In this document: positions 28,713-36,678 of the stretch, one piece after another | How positions within the stretch are numbered: the first letter of the stretch is position 1 | Layout of the letters: each line of letters opens with the position of its first letter | Source of the DNA: a virus | Virus record (IMG/VR): IMGVR_UViG_3300025168_000053 | Location: 16,262 to 80,261 of that record | Length of the DNA: 64,000 nucleotides | Reading direction: 5' to 3' (one strand) | Notes under the pieces: generated by a model | Told to the model about the DNA's origin: nothing | The model's database searches: none | The model's input: only the letters and a program-made list of their open reading frames with translations | Made by a program: the position numbers and the translations under genes

Positions 28713-29093
28713 TCAATCCTCTTCCAATTCCATCAATCTTTTTATCCTTTCACGCATTTCAACGCTCATGATGTCGCCTTTGTCGTGCATTCGATACTCA
28801 GGATTGGGCTTTATGATTTTCCCTGAACCATCTTCCATCAATCTTTTCATCTTTTCACGCATTTCAACGCTCATGATGTCGCCTTTGTCGTGCATTCGAT
28901 ACGGAGGATCAATCATTTGGGTTTTTCCTGAACCAGCCAGTGCAGCAATAAGATGAGGCGGCGCACCACCTTTCCCTGCATAGGCATTCATGACCTTGAG
29001 TTGTTCTTCGCTCATTGGAGGTTTTAATTCTTCATCATTCGTGGTTTCCCACCAATCGGCCTTCATCAAATCCCATGCTCTTTGAAAAACCAT
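28713..29093 (-). CDS. Tagged protein with a 35-residue internal duplication
   Basis: Encodes 126 residues from an ATG that overlaps the upstream stop (ATGA); a GTG 12 nt further upstream is possible. The tag FQRAWDLMK is at residues 3-11. The C-terminal half contains a repeated unit YRMHDKGDIMSVEMRE(K/R) ending in KRLME, two copies 35 residues apart, encoded by near-identical DNA (28731-28797 and 28836-28902). A short Ala/Gly-rich segment (LIAALAGSGKTQM) precedes it; it resembles a P-loop but has no Walker B or other ATPase features, so it is probably not a nucleotide site. Function unknown. Confidence 0.6.
   Translation of the reverse strand: MVFQRAWDLMKADWWETTNDEELKPPMSEEQLKVMNAYAGKGGAPPHLIAALAGSGKTQMIDPPYRMHDKGDIMSVEMREKMKRLMEDGSGKIIKPNPEYRMHDKGDIMSVEMRERIKRLMELEED
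28731..28902. repeat. Two-copy direct repeat inside a coding region
   Basis: Copies at 28731-28797 and 28836-28902 (about 67 nt each, offset 105 nt) are nearly identical; the right-hand 47 nt (28751-28797 versus 28856-28902) are a perfect match. The offset is a multiple of three, so the reading frame is kept. The perfect match at DNA level suggests a recent duplication or ongoing gene conversion. Confidence 0.85.
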
Positions 29094-29620
29094 CAACAAT
29101 TCCACCTTTTCAATGCTGCACCTTTCGGAGTCATTTTGCCACCTTTACTGGTCGGACCTTTGACTCCACCCATTCGAGCGCAAAAAGACTTTCGCCTCTT
29201 GGCCTTCTTCGATCCAGCCTTGAGTTTGCTTGGTTTAGTGGTGACTGGGGGCTTGAGATTTGCACCTTCTTCACGCTTGAACTTGGCTCGACCCTTTGCA
29301 TTTAATCCACCTTTACGGCTATGCTTGTTTGGGTTGTAGCCGTGAAATGGTTTTGACTTCTTTTTACCTTTGAGTAAAGCATCAACCAATAGTTCGTCGG
29401 ACTTTGTAAAAGAACGTTTCCTCCATTGCGAAGGTTTTGTTGCCCTCATCGTTCCGTATGGTGTGCTTTCAAAGCCGCATCCATCGCATTTAGGAGTTGA
29501 GCCTTTTCCATTGCATTGACCGCACACGTGCTTTCCTTTCTTTGCATCGGGGGTTGGCTTTTTCTCACGCCCAATAACGGTTTTGGTTAAGAGGTTGCAG
29601 GTATCGCAATCACACGTCAT
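29093..29620 (-). CDS. Zinc-finger and basic protein of DUF6321-like type
   Basis: Encodes 175 residues. The N-terminus has C-D-C-D-x-C and a CGQC...CDGC zinc finger. The C-terminal part (KGGLNAKGRAKFKREEGANL, KRRKSFCARMGGVKGPTSK, ALKRWNC) matches a pattern common in phage proteins, R-K-G-G-L-N-x-x-G-R ... RRKSFCARM-x-G, that I associate with DUF6321; function unknown. A degenerate version of the tag, FTKSDELLVD, lies at the boundary between the two parts but lacks the tryptophan. Probably DNA-associated and virion-related (inference). Confidence 0.6.
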   Translation of the reverse strand: MTCDCDTCNLLTKTVIGREKKPTPDAKKGKHVCGQCNGKGSTPKCDGCGFESTPYGTMRATKPSQWRKRSFTKSDELLVDALLKGKKKSKPFHGYNPNKHSRKGGLNAKGRAKFKREEGANLKPPVTTKPSKLKAGSKKAKRRKSFCARMGGVKGPTSKGGKMTPKGAALKRWNC

Positions 29621-29789
29621 TGTTTTTCACCACAGGTTTTGGCTTGCGCCAGATAAATTGACACAAAGGACATTCCCATAAAAAGATTCTATCTCGACTC
29701 CCCGCATAAAACCCGTTTATACGAATTGCCAAAACATCGGTATCGCAACTCGAACAGGTTTGCATTACCCGATCACGATACTCTTTCAT
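29610..29789 (-). CDS. Small zinc-ribbon protein
   Basis: Encodes 59 residues: two CxxC knuckles (CSSC near residue 12 and CPLC near residue 40) separated by a beta-like segment, a typical zinc ribbon. The ATG overlaps the upstream stop (ATGA), and its end overlaps the start of the next gene by 11 nt. Such ribbons recur in this minus-strand operon. Partner unknown. Confidence 0.6.
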   Translation of the reverse strand: MKEYRDRVMQTCSSCDTDVLAIRINGFYAGSRDRIFLWECPLCQFIWRKPKPVVKNNDV

Positions 29790-30430
29790 TCCTCTTCCGA
29801 CCCTAATTTGATTCTTTTGTGCTTGCCGTTTTCATCCTTTACATTCAGGGATTTATGTTTGATCATTCGATAAGTCAATTGAGATACCCATTTTAATTCA
29901 CTTCTCAACTTTTTGACAATGTTTCTTTTTGAACCATTGAACCAATCGGTTATGATTTTTAATTTGTTAAATTGAAACACATGAGATATTCTTGATGCGT
30001 CTTCACAGGCGTTCCAAAAGGCTAAATTGAATAATTTATACCTTTTTCCTGTCACGTCTGTTATCATTTTCGATAAATCAATTGGGTTTGGATTGCCCCA
30101 GACATGAGCCGATTCACTGGGTCGGCAATTAGCATCAAGCAATTTTATTGTGAACTCTAAATCATAACCACATAGAGTCATTCCTTCAATAAATGATGGC
30201 AACTCGCTGAAAGGATGCGACTTTACTCTTTGTTCTTGAATGACAAATTGTTGTTCGGTGATGTCTTGAAACACATGGAAATAATCGCTTTTGTGAACCA
30301 TCACCATGTCAAGAGAGAACTTAGATGGATCGGAATATCCTGTTTCTAATTCGGCTGCTTCTGTTGATGAGAAAATGGCGATTGGGAGTATGTTGTTTTC
30401 TGTTAAGAACTTCTCAACTTTACGCTTCAT
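29786..30430 (-). CDS. Hypothetical protein, possibly RlaP-like nucleotidyltransferase fold
   Basis: Encodes 214 residues. The order of segments (an N-terminal alpha/beta part with SLDMVMVHKSDYFHVFQ, then CGYDLEFTIKLLDANCRPSE, then a helical C-terminus with LRSELKWVSQLTYRMI) recalls YcgL/RlaP-type nucleotidyltransferases, in which the G-x-D-L-x-x-x-L-x-L-L helix follows the active site. The G-S and D-x-D catalytic signature is not clearly present, so if the fold is right the enzyme may be degenerate. The call is tentative. It is downstream of the AAA+ ATPase gene with a 4 nt gap. Confidence 0.45.
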   Translation of the reverse strand: MKRKVEKFLTENNILPIAIFSSTEAAELETGYSDPSKFSLDMVMVHKSDYFHVFQDITEQQFVIQEQRVKSHPFSELPSFIEGMTLCGYDLEFTIKLLDANCRPSESAHVWGNPNPIDLSKMITDVTGKRYKLFNLAFWNACEDASRISHVFQFNKLKIITDWFNGSKRNIVKKLRSELKWVSQLTYRMIKHKSLNVKDENGKHKRIKLGSEEE

Positions 30431-30434
30431 GTCA

Positions 30435-31886
30435 TCACCAATTCATTGCTATGAAAGCATTTCGACCATCCATGAGCCTGTCAGCATCAGGGGATTCAGT
30501 CAATTTCTTCAACCTTCTTTCAGCCGTCTTTTTGCTTACACCTTGATTGACGGCATAAACACTTTCCAATTCCTTCTTCGCAACGCATTCACGCTTTGAA
30601 CGTGAATGTGCCAACTTCTTGCATTTGTTGTATGCAATTTTCCATTCGTGGAGGCTTGCATCACGCTTTTTCTTTGCTTTGAAATCCTGTTTCTGTTCGA
30701 GCCAGATAACCAGGTTGTGCAAGTTGTCATAGATAATTTCAGTTGCCATCATTATGTGGTCGGCTGTGATCACTGTCGAACCCATGATGGTTGCGATAAT
30801 GTTTCCAAATGTGATTGTGTAGTTCTCTATGTTTGGAATGAAAGATGTAGCAGTTTCTTTGACGTTTGGATCGTGTATTTGATTGACTAATTCATAATAG
30901 TCGGTGGTCGCATTGAGCAACGCTGCGTGGTATGATTCATCAACTGTAAATATGTCATAACAATGACGATTGGCAATCATATCTCTATCATAATCCTCCA
31001 ACTCATCCCATTCTTCAAGGGTCATTTTAGCCGCTTTCAATAAACGTGTTCGCACATCATCCCTTCTTTCGAGGATAAATGCGGCAAGTGCATCATACCC
31101 CCATACCTTCTCAGGAACGGGAACATAAGTGCCTTGAAGTCGGTGTTCGCTGGTGGTTTGACGCAATTCATTGCTTACGTCATTTTGATATAGGAATACA
31201 CGCTGGAAGAATCCCTTTTCCAATACGTGGTGCATGATGTCCTTTGGAGGGAATGTCGTCGCCCAAATTGATACACCAGAAGTCACTTGAATATCAGCAC
31301 CTTTCAAAACCTTAGCCAAATTGTTTGTCGCCGATCCTATGGGGGCCATCGCCTCTTGAAGATACAGAATCTTTTCCGAGAAGTATGACTTTTTATCATC
31401 AAGCAAAACACTTGCTTCATCGAATAGAAGGGTCTTGTAGCCGTTAAGCAAACCTTTGGTGACGACATACTTCATTTTCCCTGTTGGCTTTCCCGCTTCA
31501 TCATACTCAGGTTCAGCATCAACGTGACCTAAAAGCCCTGCATCCGAACCAGATGTGAACTTAGCACTTTCAACCTCGCAAGCGTCAAGCAATTGCTTGG
31601 TGAACTCATAGGCTGCTGATTTACCAGTTCTTGATTGTTGAATCCAATAGACGTGAACCCTGGTGTCGAGATGAGTTCCGTGAATTGGAACTCGAACATA
31701 AGGAGAGATAACTTGGCCGACTACATAGAACAAAGAGAGCATACCTGCGAACTCATTGAAGAAAGAAACAGTGTTGAATCTCTCAATGTATTCTTTGATG
31801 TATTTGCTTCCTTCGTATGGTGTCTTGACGAGCGAGTAGTCAAACCATTTGCGATCTCCTGAGTCCGATGTGGGTTTCAATATCAT
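30435..31886 (-). CDS. AAA+/MCM-like replicative helicase-type ATPase
   Basis: Encodes 483 residues from the ATG at 31886, chosen because AGGAGGA lies 7 nt upstream, a strong Shine-Dalgarno. A P-loop, QQSRTGKSAA, at about residues 83-92 and a Walker B, TLLFDEAS, at about 152-159 are clear. A helical N-terminus and a helical C-terminal half with a winged-helix-like end (GVSKKTAERRLKKL) resemble MCM-related or DUF3987-type viral helicases. It probably unwinds DNA with the primase and nucleases encoded next to it. The candidate promoter ATATACCCT lies 47 nt upstream. The exact family is uncertain. Confidence 0.65.
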   Translation of the reverse strand: MILKPTSDSGDRKWFDYSLVKTPYEGSKYIKEYIERFNTVSFFNEFAGMLSLFYVVGQVISPYVRVPIHGTHLDTRVHVYWIQQSRTGKSAAYEFTKQLLDACEVESAKFTSGSDAGLLGHVDAEPEYDEAGKPTGKMKYVVTKGLLNGYKTLLFDEASVLLDDKKSYFSEKILYLQEAMAPIGSATNNLAKVLKGADIQVTSGVSIWATTFPPKDIMHHVLEKGFFQRVFLYQNDVSNELRQTTSEHRLQGTYVPVPEKVWGYDALAAFILERRDDVRTRLLKAAKMTLEEWDELEDYDRDMIANRHCYDIFTVDESYHAALLNATTDYYELVNQIHDPNVKETATSFIPNIENYTITFGNIIATIMGSTVITADHIMMATEIIYDNLHNLVIWLEQKQDFKAKKKRDASLHEWKIAYNKCKKLAHSRSKRECVAKKELESVYAVNQGVSKKTAERRLKKLTESPDADRLMDGRNAFIAMNW

Positions 31887-31932
31887 GTTGTTTCCTCCTG
31901 TTGTTCTTTGGGCATCCCTATCCACCGTAAGT

Positions 31933-31942
31933 AGGGTATATG
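31933..31942 (-). promoter_or_regulatory. Candidate promoter ATATACCCT upstream of AAA+ ATPase gene
   Basis: On the minus strand CATATACCCT lies 47 nt before the ATG at 31886, in one of the few real gaps of this block. The same core with the same type of spacing occurs at 47964-47973 and 53633-53642. A T/A core at this distance fits an archaeal TATA element with a short leader that keeps the strong Shine-Dalgarno. A TGAGGCTT sequence lies directly upstream of it. Confidence 0.45.
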
Positions 31943-31955
31943 AAGCCTCACTAAA

Positions 31956-32666
31956 TCAAGCCCTCGACATCTTCACTTTCTCTTGAGCAATTGGTTCTTC
32001 ACTGTTGAAAGATGCAAGGATTCTCTTTGCTCTTACCTTGCCAATCCCTTCAACCATTTGAAGTTCCTTTTCAGTAAGAGATGAGATTTCAATAACTGAT
32101 CCGTATTGTTCGAGTAAGCGTTTGGCGATGGCTACGCTGCAACCAGCACCCTGCAAAATATCAATCCTCATATCCTCAGTAGCGGTTTTTCTAAGCAATT
32201 TGTATGTTGATGATGACCCAAGCGTTCCATGCTTCTCAAAACGCTTACAGATGAAACGTGCTGCTGTGGATTTATCAGGGAAAATTAAAATCGAAACGTC
32301 AAAGTCGGTGTGATAGCGAGCAAGCGAGCCAGTGAATGATGCAAATGCGGTTGGGTATCGAATCTTTCTTCCTCTCTTAACCGATTTAGCAACATACTGA
32401 TCGAGCGTTCCATGAATCAAAAGAACTGGATTTGTATAATTGTCCTCAAGATTTTGCAGTTGTCTTTCGAGATGACCAGAATACATACTGCTCATGTAGT
32501 CCTCAATTGATTTAGCCTCTATTCCCACATCAGCAAACGAATAATCCGTGATGATTGTTTGTCGAACTTCATATTTGAGTTTCTTCTTATCACAATACTT
32601 GATGACAAGACCTTCCAAGCCTGAACGCTCTCGATTGTCAATGAAGAGTATTCTTTCAGTTGCCAT
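31956..32666 (-). CDS. XPF/Hef-like ERCC4 nuclease with C-terminal helix-hairpin-helix
   Basis: Encodes 236 residues from the ATG at 32666 (AGGTGG upstream). The nuclease domain has IDNRERS (D-x-R-E), TDYSFADVGIEAKSIEDYMS (in the family G-D-Y...ERKxxxD) and HLERQLQNL. The conserved Arg of ERK is Ala here, while Glu, Lys and the later Asp remain, so metal binding may persist. A tandem HhH near the end (LLEQYGSVIEI and VEGIGKVRAKRIL) binds branched DNA. Archaeal XPF and Hef cut 3'-flap and fork DNA; here it likely processes replication or recombination intermediates. Confidence 0.75.
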   Translation of the reverse strand: MATERILFIDNRERSGLEGLVIKYCDKKKLKYEVRQTIITDYSFADVGIEAKSIEDYMSSMYSGHLERQLQNLEDNYTNPVLLIHGTLDQYVAKSVKRGRKIRYPTAFASFTGSLARYHTDFDVSILIFPDKSTAARFICKRFEKHGTLGSSSTYKLLRKTATEDMRIDILQGAGCSVAIAKRLLEQYGSVIEISSLTEKELQMVEGIGKVRAKRILASFNSEEPIAQEKVKMSRA

Positions 32667-32910
32667 CGCCAACCACCTGTTGTGCGAGAGTTATACTGTT
32701 CAACATATCCACGACCAAGTTCGCCCAATTTGGGTCTTGAGTTATCGCAACCATGTTTTCTTTTTGGCATATTTCAAAGAAGCCAGATTGATTGTTTCGA
32801 CGGAATGACCAGTCTAACACTTCTGGCGGTGCTTCACCCTTATGGTGTGCTTGTAGCATTTCTTCGGCTTTCTTTCTTCGGATTTCTTCTAATTCTTGTT
32901 CTTCTGTCAT
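32656..32910 (-). CDS. Hypothetical small protein
   Basis: Encodes 84 residues. The N-terminus, TEEQELEEIRRKKAEEML, is a charged helix reminiscent of the start of archaeal PDCD5-like proteins, but the rest does not follow that family. It starts within an ATGA overlap with the primase stop and overlaps the nuclease gene by 11 nt, which suggests coupled translation of primase, this protein and nuclease. Role unknown. Confidence 0.5.
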   Translation of the reverse strand: MTEEQELEEIRRKKAEEMLQAHHKGEAPPEVLDWSFRRNNQSGFFEICQKENMVAITQDPNWANLVVDMLNSITLAQQVVGDGN

Positions 32911-34007
32911 GCGGTTGCCCCCTTTTCATCATAATACGGACACTTGCCAACGCACAATCCCTCATGGTAAATCGTGGGGCAAGTTGGAGTCAAATAATAC
33001 CGATCAACACCATGTTGGAGGTATTTTGAGGTTTCTTTTGGGCTATAATCCGACCATTCTAAAGAACGTATGAATGCGTGAGTCAATGTCAAGACCTCGC
33101 TATTGGGAACTATGGCCTCTCTCGCAGGTCTGGCGAAGTTCCTGAAATAGTCCATTAGATACATCATCAAGTAAGATCGTGGCTTGTGTGGAGGGTTGCT
33201 GCCCTTCTCACAGGCTGCTTGAGCCAAACAGGGAAGCATTGGAATGTTATTGATTCTTTGAATATCAACTTCTAAATCCTCCATCTCAAATGTTCTTGTT
33301 TCGCTGTTATATCTCCCTTTGAACATATCCACAGAATCACGTTCAACAATTTCAAGTTGCATTCCTCGGCCATCATAGAGGTGCATACCAGGGAGGGGGT
33401 TGTCGGCTTTCTCAACGATAAAATCCCAACCTTGTTCTAAATCCTCATGTTGAATTGGGATGCCCCAGATTTGACGTTTGAAATTGTATGTGTTTGGAAT
33501 GCGTATGTGCCTGTCTGGTCGAAACGATACCACAGGATCAAGAGTTTTCATATTGTATTGCTTGACCCATTCATTGATTTTCATTCGGCCTGAGAATAGC
33601 AAGTCGGCCATCTTATCAGGTGGCAAGACATACTCCCTGTCAAGTTTAGTCCAAATGTGGAATCCTCCGCCAGTGAACCAAATAGCGTGGCGATAGCCTT
33701 TTCTTTTGAAATGTTTTGAAAGAGTCAAAACCTCATCACAGCACTTTTCCTTTGCGACTTTCTCATCCAGTCCGTGAACTCGAACACCTTGATCGGCATC
33801 GAAGTCCATAACAAAGTGAGGGATAATCGCCGTGTTGTATTCACATCGGTTTCCTTTAGGCTTCAACGCTCTAAATCCATACACAGTCGTTGTAAGGTTT
33901 CCCTTGCCGTTGGTGGTGTTGATGTAGTGCTGCAACTGTTTTTCGGTGGAGATAACCTTTCGAGTCCTCATGTCAATTTCACGTGGGAAATGATTGAATA
34001 GAGCCAT
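32907..34007 (-). CDS. Archaeo-eukaryotic (AEP) primase with PriL-like Fe-S region
   Basis: Encodes 366 residues. Residues 65-72, FVMDFDAD, give the catalytic D-x-D; IWFTGGGFHIW (109-119) is the S/T-G-x-G-x-H triphosphate motif, and RHIRIPNTYN follows. The C-terminal 110 residues have LPCLAQAACEKGSNPPHK and later CPTIYHEGLCVGKCPYY, four or five cysteines like the iron-sulfur domain of the large primase subunit. A single chain joining PriS-like and PriL-like parts is known in some archaeal viruses and plasmids. It makes primers for viral replication beside the AAA+ ATPase. Confidence 0.8.
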   Translation of the reverse strand: MALFNHFPREIDMRTRKVISTEKQLQHYINTTNGKGNLTTTVYGFRALKPKGNRCEYNTAIIPHFVMDFDADQGVRVHGLDEKVAKEKCCDEVLTLSKHFKRKGYRHAIWFTGGGFHIWTKLDREYVLPPDKMADLLFSGRMKINEWVKQYNMKTLDPVVSFRPDRHIRIPNTYNFKRQIWGIPIQHEDLEQGWDFIVEKADNPLPGMHLYDGRGMQLEIVERDSVDMFKGRYNSETRTFEMEDLEVDIQRINNIPMLPCLAQAACEKGSNPPHKPRSYLMMYLMDYFRNFARPAREAIVPNSEVLTLTHAFIRSLEWSDYSPKETSKYLQHGVDRYYLTPTCPTIYHEGLCVGKCPYYDEKGATA

Positions 34008-34011
34008 ATAA

Positions 34012-35106
34012 TCACCATAATTTCATCTGTTTAGTTGCTTTGGGATTATCCCGATTTGAAAGGTCTATTGAATCCAACATATCAATCCTCTCTCCGATCC
34101 ATCGCATGACTGGAACGGCCATGCTATTGCCTAATGCTTTGTATCTATGAGTGTCTGGGCATTCTTCAACAGTTTTTCCTTTCCATGCAATCTGTGTGTA
34201 GTTGTCAGGGAAGCCCTGCAATCGCTCGCATTCCATCGGCGTGAGGCGGCGAACCAAAACCTCTTGCATAACCGCAGGTGCGCCATGCCCGCCAGCCGTT
34301 CTTAATGGGCAATGCACATCGCCAGTAAGTTCTTGGTTGTATAAATCAACACCAGTTCCCTTTTGCACAACCAATGCCTCATGCTCAACTCTTTCGTTTC
34401 CAGTCCGTGAATACGGTGGACCAGAACTCGTCATTGTTGGTCCGACTTTTTCACAATGAACTATTCCTCTTCGCTGAGGTAATCCCCTGCTCTCATCTCC
34501 AACGCTTCCCTGAGAGAAGAGGGTAGCACCTTTTCTCTTCGATCTGCTCTTTTTAAGATCCCTGCTGATGCTCGACTTGTCAAATAAAATCGCTGCGGCA
34601 CTTCGCCAATCTCCATCAGCACATCCGACAACAAAGACTCTTCGCCTTCGTTGGGGAACTCCGAAGTATTGAGCGTCAAGAACTCGGTATGCGAACCCAT
34701 ACCCGAGTTTCGCCACTTCTCCGAGGAAGGAGGCGAAATCTTCCCCTTCGTTTGAAGACAATAAACCTGGCACGTTTTCATAAATGAACCACCTCGGTTG
34801 AATGTTCCTAACAATTCGGAGATAGTGAAGGGCGAGGTTGCCACGTGGATCATCCATTCCAAGTCGCTTTCCAGCATGGGAGAAAGACTGGCAGGGGCTT
34901 CCTCCGACAATGAGTTCGCATTTTCCTTTGTATTGAGTCCAGTCATGTTTCAACACATCCCCCGCATTTGGAACTTCTGGATAATGATGCTTGAGAACGG
35001 CTGATGGGAACTCATCGAAATCAGCGAAAGCGACTGGTTGCCAGTTGAGGTCTTTCCATCCAACAGAACAGGCTTCGATTCCACTAAACAGGCTGATATA
35101 TCGCAC
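34012..35106 (-). CDS. DNA cytosine-5 methyltransferase
   Basis: Encodes 364 residues from a GTG start. The motifs are complete and in order: SLFSGIEACSVGW (AdoMet), GGSPCQSFSHAG (catalytic Cys in PCQ), FIYENVPGLL (ENV), the QRRRRVFVVG region, LTPMECERLQGFPDNY and ALGNSMAVPVM. It is therefore expected to be active. It probably protects viral DNA from host restriction, together with the DPPY methyltransferase at 36,124. The specificity cannot be read from the sequence. Confidence 0.9.
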   Translation of the reverse strand: MRYISLFSGIEACSVGWKDLNWQPVAFADFDEFPSAVLKHHYPEVPNAGDVLKHDWTQYKGKCELIVGGSPCQSFSHAGKRLGMDDPRGNLALHYLRIVRNIQPRWFIYENVPGLLSSNEGEDFASFLGEVAKLGYGFAYRVLDAQYFGVPQRRRRVFVVGCADGDWRSAAAILFDKSSISRDLKKSRSKRKGATLFSQGSVGDESRGLPQRRGIVHCEKVGPTMTSSGPPYSRTGNERVEHEALVVQKGTGVDLYNQELTGDVHCPLRTAGGHGAPAVMQEVLVRRLTPMECERLQGFPDNYTQIAWKGKTVEECPDTHRYKALGNSMAVPVMRWIGERIDMLDSIDLSNRDNPKATKQMKLW

Positions 35107-35107
35107 A

Positions 35108-36127
35108 TCAATTCCCCTCCGATTTTGCCCTCATTTCATGGGGCATCATGTGACGTTCATATTTAGGACAGAAACCTTTGACTCCACACCAGGGCTGGCA
35201 AAAATACCTTTCAGCACCAACTGGCTTTGTAGCAAAGTGCTTTCCATTCAAATCTCCTTTGTAGCGGAGATGTGCTGAAACAAGTGCTTTGAGATCGGTG
35301 AGCATATCGGCAACAATACCTGCCTTGACAGGTTCAATAAAGCGGTATATCTCATTAGGAGAGCCTTCGATGCCCTTTGTATGATCCCAACCCCAATAGC
35401 GGATATTCACGCCACCATGATTCGGTTGCTGCGATTTACTGAGCATATACACATAGAAAGCCATTTCTTTTGCCATGCTTTCATACTTGGTTTTCTTGTC
35501 TTTCCATAGTCCTGTTTTCAATTCGTGAACGTGATAGTCGCCGTTATCATCCATGAACAGGCGGTCAATGAATCCGTTTAAGTGAACCTGAACCTTTGTT
35601 CCGTTAATATCGAGTTCAACGATTGCATCAACGCCAAGTTCGTTTCCAACTGGTAAAAACGCATTTGGGTTTGAACCCATGAACCGCTTTGCTTCGGACT
35701 CCATCAATCGAGATAGGTGTTCAGGCTCGCCCAAATGATAATCTTCGCCTGTCGGCAAAGCGTATTCATCATCCCATCCTTTCTTGAGTCGTTCAAGAGG
35801 GATTAAAGATTCAAAATATCCTCTTACACCATCATAGCCATGTTCATTTTTCATCTGTGTTGCGTATTCAACATCAAGGCTACGATCCATAATGAACTCG
35901 TATGCGTCATGCACGTTTGTTCCTCGAATCATGTTATCGTTTTCAGGTTCTTTGACTCCAAGCACATATTTGATGAAATACTGTTGCTCGCAGGTTTGAA
36001 ATGTTCCAAGTGATGATTTACTCACACGGAGTATTTTATCATCGGCCATCTCAGGATGCCATGCGTATGTTGAATACAAATCTCCGCTTACGGGAACTGG
36101 TCTTGGTTGAGGCGGTCTAATTTTCAT
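35108..36127 (-). CDS. Cas4/RecB-like PD-(D/E)XK nuclease
   Basis: Encodes 339 residues. It has KSSLGTFQTCEQQYFIKYVL near the start, GTNVHDAYE (G-x-x-x-H), GFIDRLFMDDNGDYHVHELK (D ... E-x-K catalytic core), an SMAKEMAFYVYML helix, and C-terminal cysteines (FCQPWCGVKGFCPKY) that, with the early Cys, could hold an iron-sulfur cluster as in Cas4 and AddB. Such exonucleases process DNA ends in replication or recombination. It lies next to methyltransferase and recombinase genes. There is no adjacent CRISPR array. Confidence 0.8.
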   Translation of the reverse strand: MKIRPPQPRPVPVSGDLYSTYAWHPEMADDKILRVSKSSLGTFQTCEQQYFIKYVLGVKEPENDNMIRGTNVHDAYEFIMDRSLDVEYATQMKNEHGYDGVRGYFESLIPLERLKKGWDDEYALPTGEDYHLGEPEHLSRLMESEAKRFMGSNPNAFLPVGNELGVDAIVELDINGTKVQVHLNGFIDRLFMDDNGDYHVHELKTGLWKDKKTKYESMAKEMAFYVYMLSKSQQPNHGGVNIRYWGWDHTKGIEGSPNEIYRFIEPVKAGIVADMLTDLKALVSAHLRYKGDLNGKHFATKPVGAERYFCQPWCGVKGFCPKYERHMMPHEMRAKSEGN

Positions 36128-36678
36128 TTATCCCCCTCCTGAAAAAGAGTCGTTTGTTTTGCCGATGGGTAATTTGCTTTATCGCCTTTCACTTCAAGTG
36201 TCACGATTGTATCATTATGGTTGCCACCGTGACATACAAGCAATATGCGCTCTATTTTGAAATCGAGTGTCAAACCAATACCGCAGGTATTCCATCCAAA
36301 TGATATGACTTTTCCACCAGGTCTTACTATTCTGGCTATTTCTTTTTTCCAATTCGACCAAACCGAACTTTTTGTATCATGGAGAGGGATTCCTATTTTA
36401 TCATACACCTCCTTAATTTGACGTGGGGAATAGGGAGGATCAAAAAGAACTCCGTCAAGGGAATCATTCTCAAAAGTTTTCAAAAAGTCCAATGCTTCCA
36501 AATTAGATTGGGCTTTGGTGTTGGGATTAAGATCGTTTGTGTATTTCGCCAAATCTGTATTCCTTGCGAATGGATCAGCCCATTCCTCCCCTTTGATTTC
36601 TTCCTCCAAAAACAATTTTATTGGTTGGATTGAAAATGTAAGTGCATTTGGCATTGACCATGATCTATCAATTTTCAT
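36124..36678 (-). CDS. DPPY-type DNA methyltransferase (N6-adenine or N4-cytosine)
   Basis: Encodes 184 residues from the ATG at 36678, after a G-rich stretch. DPFARNT is the AdoMet loop and LFDPPYSPRQIKEVYDK carries the intact DPPY catalytic motif; PGGKVISFGWNTCG follows. It is a compact amino-methyltransferase without a target recognition domain, so specificity may lie in loops. It overlaps its neighbours by 4 and 11 nt and probably serves DNA protection with the C5 methyltransferase. Confidence 0.8.
   Translation of the reverse strand: MKIDRSWSMPNALTFSIQPIKLFLEEEIKGEEWADPFARNTDLAKYTNDLNPNTKAQSNLEALDFLKTFENDSLDGVLFDPPYSPRQIKEVYDKIGIPLHDTKSSVWSNWKKEIARIVRPGGKVISFGWNTCGIGLTLDFKIERILLVCHGGNHNDTIVTLEVKGDKANYPSAKQTTLFQEGDK

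Noticed and set aside
28731-28902. Possible CRISPR repeat pair
   Set aside because: Only two copies, 105 nt apart, in frame inside a gene and with homologous spacer edges; it is a protein-level duplication.
28900-28960. GSGKTQ in the tagged 126-residue protein as a P-loop ATPase
   Set aside because: No strand before it, no Walker B, and the protein is too short for a P-loop domain.
35108-36127. CRISPR-associated Cas4 as part of an adaptation module
   Set aside because: No Cas1, Cas2 or repeat array in the window; a replication/recombination exonuclease is more fitting.
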